Assembly: GCA_944363535.1 (NCBI GenBank)
Contig: CALVUG010000005.1
Location: 1-45,071 of the forward strand
Length of the DNA: 45,071 nt
Direction of reading: 5' to 3'
Source of the DNA: an uncultured Bacilli bacterium
GTDB lineage: Bacteria > Bacillota_I > Bacilli_A > RFN20 > CAG-826
Shown here: positions 40,951 through 45,071 of the stretch, one piece after another
How the letters are laid out: every line of letters starts with the position of its first letter
How positions within the stretch are numbered: the stretch's first letter is position 1
The notes under the pieces: generated by a model
The model's database searches: none
Seen by the model: only the letters and a program-made list of their open reading frames with translations
What the model was told of the DNA's origin: nothing
Made by a program: the position numbers and the translations under genes

Positions 40951-41582
40951 TAGTCATTCTCCTTTAACACTTGTCGGTTTTTATAGATGTATAAGGCACC
41001 GCCTACGACTGACGTAATAGCGGTTAGATAAGCTAAGACATTGACGATAATTTGTGTGATGAATGGATCACCGATATAGAAGAAAGGGAAGCCATTTAAT
41101 AAAACGATAGAAATAGTTAACATCTCTAAAACAGTCTTAATCTTTCCTAACATACCTGCTGCGATGACGACATTTTTTCTAGCGGCGATGATGCGAAAAC
41201 CATCGACGACGATATCTCTTAAAATTAAAATTATCGTGGCAAATACCGGTAAAACGATATTTTGTGACGTAGCAAAAGTCGAAGGAAGCACTAAGAAGAT
41301 GAGCATGACATTGATGAGCATCTTATCCGCAATTGGATCTAAGAACTTTCCAAGATTTGTCACTTGATGTAACTTTCTTGCGAGATATCCATCGAGCCAA
41401 TCCGTCATCGAAGCGAGGACAAAAATGATGAATAAGCATAAGTAGATGACATCAATTTGGCTATTGATAGAAGGACCCTTATAACCGAAGTACGCTCCAG
41501 CAATATAAAGCCCTGCTAAAGTAAGAATTAAAAAGATGACACTTACGATACGAATGACAGTAATCTTAGTTGGAAGATTCAT
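40950..41582 (-). CDS. pgsA: CDP-diacylglycerol--glycerol-3-phosphate 3-phosphatidyltransferase
   Basis: It makes phosphatidylglycerol phosphate at the membrane. The CDP-alcohol phosphotransferase motif is DWLDGYLARKLHQVTNLGKF then LDPIADK, with the DG..AR...G...D...D residues near residues 61-85. It has about five to six membrane segments. A TTG 15 bases upstream is inside the ribosome binding site; ATG at 41582 with AAGGAGAGAAAT is chosen (210 aa). It follows rnpB with no terminator between. Confidence 0.94.
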   Translation of the reverse strand: MNLPTKITVIRIVSVIFLILTLAGLYIAGAYFGYKGPSINSQIDVIYLCLFIIFVLASMTDWLDGYLARKLHQVTNLGKFLDPIADKMLINVMLIFLVLPSTFATSQNIVLPVFATIILILRDIVVDGFRIIAARKNVVIAAGMLGKIKTVLEMLTISIVLLNGFPFFYIGDPFITQIIVNVLAYLTAITSVVGGALYIYKNRQVLKEND

Positions 41583-41601
41583 ATTTCTCTCCTTCAATTA
41601 T

Positions 41602-41947
41602 GAGTATCGACCCTATAAGCCATGTTCTGTTATAGACGATTATTTGTCTACGCTTATGCGTGCTCTTAGCCATTCATTTCTAGCCTTGAACTTCCCCTAC
41701 CAAATTTGGGTTTCTCACTCACGGGGTTTACCAACGTTCCACTTTGCTATTTCTAACAAACTACGTCACTGTGGCACTTTATAGAACTTGACCATGACCG
41801 AAGTTTTAGGTTTCATTCTGCCGTTATGCACTCCTGCATACCTAGCGTTATTTTTTCCGCTAGCGTGAACACTACTAGCATCGCAGCTAGTGTGAGCATG
41901 GACTTTCCTCTAACTAACGAGTAGCCAGCAATCGTCCAGGTCGATGT
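41602..41947 (-). ncRNA. rnpB: RNase P RNA
   Basis: The catalytic RNA of RNase P. On the minus strand: P1 5' strand ATCGACC (41945-41939) pairs with GGTCGAT (41612-41606). Conserved region GAGGAAAGTCC lies near the 5' end, GAAACCC...GGTAGGGG near the middle, and ACAGAACATGGCTTATAG near the 3' end. Length of about 346 nt is normal. It lies directly after gpsB, as in Bacillus, and just before the pgsA ribosome binding site; type B is probable but not proven here. Exact ends are estimated from P1. Confidence 0.93.
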
Positions 41948-41951
41948 ATTT

Positions 41952-42305
41952 TTATTTTACTTTAGTGGGGTCCACTCCTGCAATGTATAGCGCTTTTTCT
42001 AAAGCGGAGATACGTTTGTAGAGTTCTAAATTATCGTATGACGCATTACTGTCATTAGCCTTAATTCCATCGAGTCTTTGCTTATACATCGCATTTTCGA
42101 TCGCTAATTTCTTATGACTTTCTTTTAGCTTCGCAAATTCTTTTTTCAAAGATTGATAATCTTTCATCATCTCTTCAAAAATTTCATAATCTTGGATGAC
42201 GACGTCAAGAAAGGCATCGACTTCACTCATCGCATAGCCCTTGACATTCGCATTAAATTCTTTCGCGAGTATTTTGTTGGAATTTAGTTTGACACTTTTA
42301 CTCAT
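41952..42305 (-). CDS. gpsB: cell division protein GpsB (DivIVA-type)
   Basis: The N-terminal DivIVA/GpsB domain (about residues 8-60: NSNKILAKEFNANVKGYAMS, EVDAFLDVVIQDYE) is followed by coiled coil and a short C-terminal helix (ELYKRISALEKALYI). The size of 117 aa fits GpsB rather than DivIVA. GpsB links cell-division and elongation peptidoglycan synthases. The longer frame start at 42350 is replaced by ATG at 42305, which has GTAGGGC upstream and the family start. It is directly followed by rnpB, whose -10 box overlaps this gene's stop codon. Confidence 0.88.
   Translation of the reverse strand: MSKSVKLNSNKILAKEFNANVKGYAMSEVDAFLDVVIQDYEIFEEMMKDYQSLKKEFAKLKESHKKLAIENAMYKQRLDGIKANDSNASYDNLELYKRISALEKALYIAGVDPTKVK
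41954..41983 (-). promoter_or_regulatory. predicted rnpB promoter inside the 3' end of gpsB
   Basis: TTGCAG (41983-41978), 18 nt, TAAAAT (41959-41954). The expected transcription start, about 7 nt on, coincides with the 5' end of rnpB at 41946-41947. Confidence 0.55.
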
Positions 42306-42342
42306 AAGCCCTACTTGCAATATCTTACTATGATTGAAGAAG

Positions 42343-42360
42343 ATAAGCAATATTGCTTAT
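42343..42360. promoter_or_regulatory. 18-bp perfect palindrome between gpsB and the exonuclease gene
   Basis: ATAAGCAATATTGCTTAT is identical to its own reverse complement. It lies in the divergent promoter region and has the form of a dimeric repressor operator. No regulator can be named. Confidence 0.5.
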
Positions 42361-42421
42361 AAGTAAATTGAAATTATTTTGCTTACTTTTGCACATTTGA
42401 GACTATTTTTACGTTCATCCT

Positions 42422-42430
42422 TGCTATAAT
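42422..42430 (+). promoter_or_regulatory. extended -10 box of the exonuclease-recU operon, predicted leaderless
   Basis: TGC-TATAAT (42422-42430) is a perfect extended -10, followed by exactly 7 nt to the GTG start at 42438. No -35 box at proper distance. Confidence 0.6.
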
Positions 42431-42437
42431 TAATAAC

Positions 42438-43160
42438 GTGAGACAACTAAAGAAAATTTTAAAAGATATCAAATACATCATCTTCTTCGATTTGGAAAGT
42501 ACCCAAATTCATCATTACGTCATCTCCATCGGAGCGAGTAAAGTTGAAATTGATGAAAAAGGTAAAATTAAAAAAGAAATAAAAAATTTTTATACGCTTG
42601 TCAAACCTTTAGAAAGGGTAGGAAGAGTCGTAAAAGACCTCACGAAGTTAGACGAAAAAACTTTATATAAGAAAGGAATCGATTTTCCAAAAGCTATCGA
42701 TAAATTTTATGAACTATTTAAAACTTCGATTCATCGCACGATATTTTTCACTTATGGCAATAGTGATAAACATATGCTCATCAATACTTGTCAAGATGAT
42801 GTGACGAGAGAAAAAGTTCTTAAAATCATTAAAAGGACTTACGATTTTTCTTCGATCATTTCTACTTATATTAAAGACACAAATGGCAACATTTTATCCT
42901 TACAGAAATTAGTGAAATTATTCAATCTAGAAACTTCTATCGATGCTCATAATGCTTTAAGCGATGCTTTAGATTTAAAAAATATTTATCGCGCGTTCAT
43001 CGAAAATAAAGAACTTCTTTACGAAAATTATCGTAAGATTATCATGTCTTATGGAAATCTTCCTTATCCTCTTCAACAAGTATTAAATAAATTAAAGAAA
43101 AATGAAAGCGTCACACCTGAGATGTTAGATGCCTTCATTAGGAAAGAAATCGATGATTAA
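42438..43160 (+). CDS. DEDD-type 3'-5' exonuclease (RNase H-fold)
   Basis: Exo I is FFDLESTQ at 15-22 (Asp and Glu of DEDD), Exo II FFTYGNSDKHML near 101-112 (Asp), and Exo III DAHNALSDALDLKNIY near 170-185 (His and Asp, DEDDh type). These are the residues of the DnaQ/epsilon-like 3'-5' exonucleases. It may be a DNA-repair or RNA-trimming enzyme; the chain is longer than a plain proofreading domain (240 aa) and has a Lys-rich C-terminus. The start is GTG at 42438, because the protein motif begins right after it. It overlaps recU by 8 bases, implying a shared repair role. Confidence 0.82.
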   Translation: MRQLKKILKDIKYIIFFDLESTQIHHYVISIGASKVEIDEKGKIKKEIKNFYTLVKPLERVGRVVKDLTKLDEKTLYKKGIDFPKAIDKFYELFKTSIHRTIFFTYGNSDKHMLINTCQDDVTREKVLKIIKRTYDFSSIISTYIKDTNGNILSLQKLVKLFNLETSIDAHNALSDALDLKNIYRAFIENKELLYENYRKIIMSYGNLPYPLQQVLNKLKKNESVTPEMLDAFIRKEIDD

Positions 43161-43740
43161 ATATCCGAACGGAACGAAGCAAATCGTGACGGCCCACGAA
43201 AAAAAGGAAAGAAAAATTAAGATCGCTTCCGCTAATCGAGGCATGGACTTCGAAGATGAAATCAATCAAACTTTAGCGTTCTATAAAGATGAAGATATTT
43301 GTCTCATGACTAAAAGACCTACACCAATCAATATCGTCAAAGTCGATTACTCGCATGGGGCAAAAATAATCGATGCTTATTTTGAAGCTCAATCCACTAC
43401 TGACTATAATGGAGTGTACAAAGGTCGCTACATCGACTTCGAAGCTAAATCAACACATTTGAATGCTTCGATTCCATTACACAATATTACCCCTCATCAA
43501 GTCGAACATTTGAAGATGGTAAAAAGGCAAGGCGGGGTCGCTTTCTTCCTCATTTCATTTATCAAACATGATGAGGTTTATCTTCTTGACGCAAGCGTTG
43601 TCATCACTTATTTTGACGAACAAAAAAGAAAATCTATTCCTTATGAAGTCGTAAAAAAAGAGGGTGTTTTAATTAAGAAAGATTACATCCCTCGCTTGCA
43701 TATCATCGAAGCTATCGAACAATGTTATTTTAAAAAATGA
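43153..43740 (+). CDS. recU: Holliday junction resolvase RecU
   Basis: A resolvase of Gram-positive bacteria that cuts four-way junctions and modulates RecA. Typical MIKYPNGTKQ start, NRGMDFEDEIN near 28-38, PTPINIVKVDY near 57-67, and the catalytic TDYNGVYKGRYIDFEAK near 83-99 (Asp, Glu-x-Lys). Length 195 aa is normal. Start ATG at 43153, with AGGAAAG upstream, lies inside the exonuclease gene, so a longer frame at 43129 is rejected. The stop is TGA. It overlaps the 3' end of nth on the other strand by 16 bases. Confidence 0.95.
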   Translation: MIKYPNGTKQIVTAHEKKERKIKIASANRGMDFEDEINQTLAFYKDEDICLMTKRPTPINIVKVDYSHGAKIIDAYFEAQSTTDYNGVYKGRYIDFEAKSTHLNASIPLHNITPHQVEHLKMVKRQGGVAFFLISFIKHDEVYLLDASVVITYFDEQKRKSIPYEVVKKEGVLIKKDYIPRLHIIEAIEQCYFKK

Positions 43741-44363
43741 CGGCAATAAGCCTTTAGTTTACATATTTCACAACGTGGAGAGATAGCTTTACAAATATTT
43801 CTTCCAAAACTGATCATCTGATGATGAAGTAATTTATAACGATAATCTTTAAAATATTTTTCTAACTTCAATTCGGATTTATAAGGATCATCTTTCTTAC
43901 TTCTTAAACCTAGGTTATAAGAAACACGATAAACGTGCGTATCGACTGGAAAAACTTGTGCATCAAATAGTTCGATTAAGATGACGTTTTTGGCTTTTAG
44001 CCCAATGCCAGGCAAAGATAATAAAAAGTTTTCATCATTTGGCACTTCTTTTAAATTTGATGATAAAAATTTATTAGCGATAGCGATGACGTTTTTGGCT
44101 TTTCTTTTCGCTAAGCCAAGCGGTTTTAAAATCGTCCTTACATCTTCGACACTAGCGTTCGCAAGAGCGACAATGCTTTGATATTTATCAAATAAAATTG
44201 CATCAACTTGATTGACTCTTCCATCTTTTGCCTGCGCGCTTAACATGACAGCGATGACTAATTGAAAGCCATTTTCATAATTTAAAGCGCACTTCGCTTT
44301 TGGATAAAGTTCGTTAAAATAATTGACGACAATTTGAGGATTTAATTTCGTTTTAATCATCAT
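43725..44363 (-). CDS. nth: endonuclease III
   Basis: A DNA glycosylase/AP lyase for oxidised pyrimidines. Helix-hairpin-helix LLSLPGIGLKAKNVI near 102-116 with the catalytic Lys, catalytic Asp region FPVDTHVYRV near 127-136, and a 4Fe-4S site with C-x6-C-x2-C-x5-C in CKAISPRCEICKLKAYC near 190-206. The long frame begins at 44384; ATG at 44363 (or 44360) near the dnaD stop fits the family start. No Shine-Dalgarno; coupling to dnaD by overlap. 212 aa. Confidence 0.95.
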   Translation of the reverse strand: MMIKTKLNPQIVVNYFNELYPKAKCALNYENGFQLVIAVMLSAQAKDGRVNQVDAILFDKYQSIVALANASVEDVRTILKPLGLAKRKAKNVIAIANKFLSSNLKEVPNDENFLLSLPGIGLKAKNVILIELFDAQVFPVDTHVYRVSYNLGLRSKKDDPYKSELKLEKYFKDYRYKLLHHQMISFGRNICKAISPRCEICKLKAYCRHFLK

Positions 44364-45000
44364 CGAGCCATTTGGCTTTCGCAATTTTTATCGTCTCTTC
44401 AATATTTTTATCCCAATTATGGGAAATGGTTGTGTAACCTTCTTTATCGACGTCTTCTCTTGCGACCATGCTAAGTAATTTTTTATCCACGGCGTTAAAA
44501 GAACGTCTTTTAGAACTAGCCACTTCTTTTAAAGCTGTCAAAATCATCTCTTCGCTATAACCCATATCTAACCAATCGTAAATTTTTTGATATTCGATGG
44601 GCGATAAGGAACGTTGAAAATATTTTTCAAATTCAGCGTAAATATTATGCACTTTGTTCGCTACTTCTTCTTCGCTTTCTTCCGCGTTAGCCTTGGCGAG
44701 TGACTTTTGATATTGCTTCGTCAATAAATTTTCTAAAGGTGATAAAGAAACGCTCACCTTTTTAGATTTATCAACTTCGTAAGAAATAATTTTATTTTTT
44801 AATAACTTAGTGAGTATCTTATCGATTTCTTCTGCTTTTAATGACATACGAAGAGCGAGAAGTTCGGCATCGATGAAAGAATTACCTTCACTTAAAAGTT
44901 GATCGATGACTAAAAGCACCGCTAAGGTAGATTCATCAAAACCCATCTTCTTATAGTTTGCAATTAAGACGTAACGTAAATCGATACCACTGTTTTTCAT
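44353..45000 (-). CDS. dnaD: DNA replication protein DnaD
   Basis: The N-terminal winged-helix domain (about residues 1-95, LAVLLVIDQLLSEGNSFIDAE) is followed by a C-terminal DnaD/DnaB2 domain (about 120-195, YAEFEKYFQRSLSPIEYQKI, YDWLDMGYSEEMILTALKE). This is the two-domain layout of DnaD, which works with DnaB and DnaI in loading the helicase. 215 aa from the ATG at 45000; a TTG 15 bases upstream overlaps the -10 box. It is followed by nth, as in Bacillus. The mRNA is predicted leaderless. Confidence 0.88.
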   Translation of the reverse strand: MKNSGIDLRYVLIANYKKMGFDESTLAVLLVIDQLLSEGNSFIDAELLALRMSLKAEEIDKILTKLLKNKIISYEVDKSKKVSVSLSPLENLLTKQYQKSLAKANAEESEEEVANKVHNIYAEFEKYFQRSLSPIEYQKIYDWLDMGYSEEMILTALKEVASSKRRSFNAVDKKLLSMVAREDVDKEGYTTISHNWDKNIEETIKIAKAKWLDDD

Positions 45001-45007
45001 ACCTACA

Positions 45008-45036
45008 ATTATCAAGTATTTTTTTCTTAAAGTCCA
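45008..45036 (-). promoter_or_regulatory. promoter of dnaD-nth, predicted leaderless
   Basis: TGGACT (45036-45031), exactly 17 nt, GATAAT (45013-45008), then 7 nt to the ATG at 45000. Confidence 0.6.
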
Positions 45037-45071
45037 CGACGAAAAAACTATATCATAGATAAAGTTTTAAA

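Overview
The window is a 45 kb stretch of chromosome from a low-GC, Gram-positive-type bacterium with compact gene packing. It is most likely an uncultured gut-type member of the Bacillota/Bacilli, close to the Mollicutes-like lineages. This rests on the gene set (RpoE delta subunit, GpsB, RNase Y, YmcA, RecU, DnaD, DUF951, YwiB-like next to argS) and on neighbourhoods also known from Bacillus: gpsB-rnpB, pgsA-cinA-recA, rny-miaB-ymcA, dnaD-nth-recU. Genes end in TGA as well as TAA/TAG and Trp is TGG, so the standard code (table 11) applies. The lineage name is inference; no 16S gene is present.

Positions 1-3350 are an accessory segment beside a tRNA-Ser(GGA) gene. Reading right to left on the minus strand it holds an array of degenerate repeats and a promoter, an AAA/DUF4143-type ATPase, an orphan polymorphic-toxin-like domain, its ATGA-coupled candidate immunity gene, and a decayed toxin tail GTGA-coupled to a second small immunity-like gene. 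This is the least ordinary part of the window.

From 3350 to 12600 come degV, a lipoprotein, a small membrane protein, an unknown helical protein, a Cof-type HAD phosphatase, hpf, metK behind a compact SAM-clan riboswitch, pduL, tRNA-Leu(GAG), an M3 oligopeptidase and a LemA-like protein. From 12600 to 19880 come a HAD-ispD-S1-pgi operon, a five-tRNA operon (Val, Tyr, Gln, Lys, Leu), an ABC-F protein, tRNA-Gln(CUG), a small unknown protein, adenosine deaminase and Nfu.

From 19870 to 41600 nearly everything is on the minus strand in tightly overlapping operons: csp-ychF-ispF-ywiB-argS-rpoE-nrnA-cysQ; rny-miaB-ymcA-miaA-tcdA-fhs-DUF951 followed by two ATPase-FtsX fusion ABC transporters; and gpsB-rnpB-pgsA-cinA-recA-glyA. 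The end holds a DEDD exonuclease-recU pair on plus facing dnaD-nth on minus.

Two genome-wide traits stand out. Many operon heads lack a Shine-Dalgarno sequence and carry a -10 box only 6-11 nt before the start codon, which predicts leaderless mRNAs. Convergent genes repeatedly overlap at their 3' ends with no room for a terminator. I saw no IS element, no CRISPR array and no prophage.
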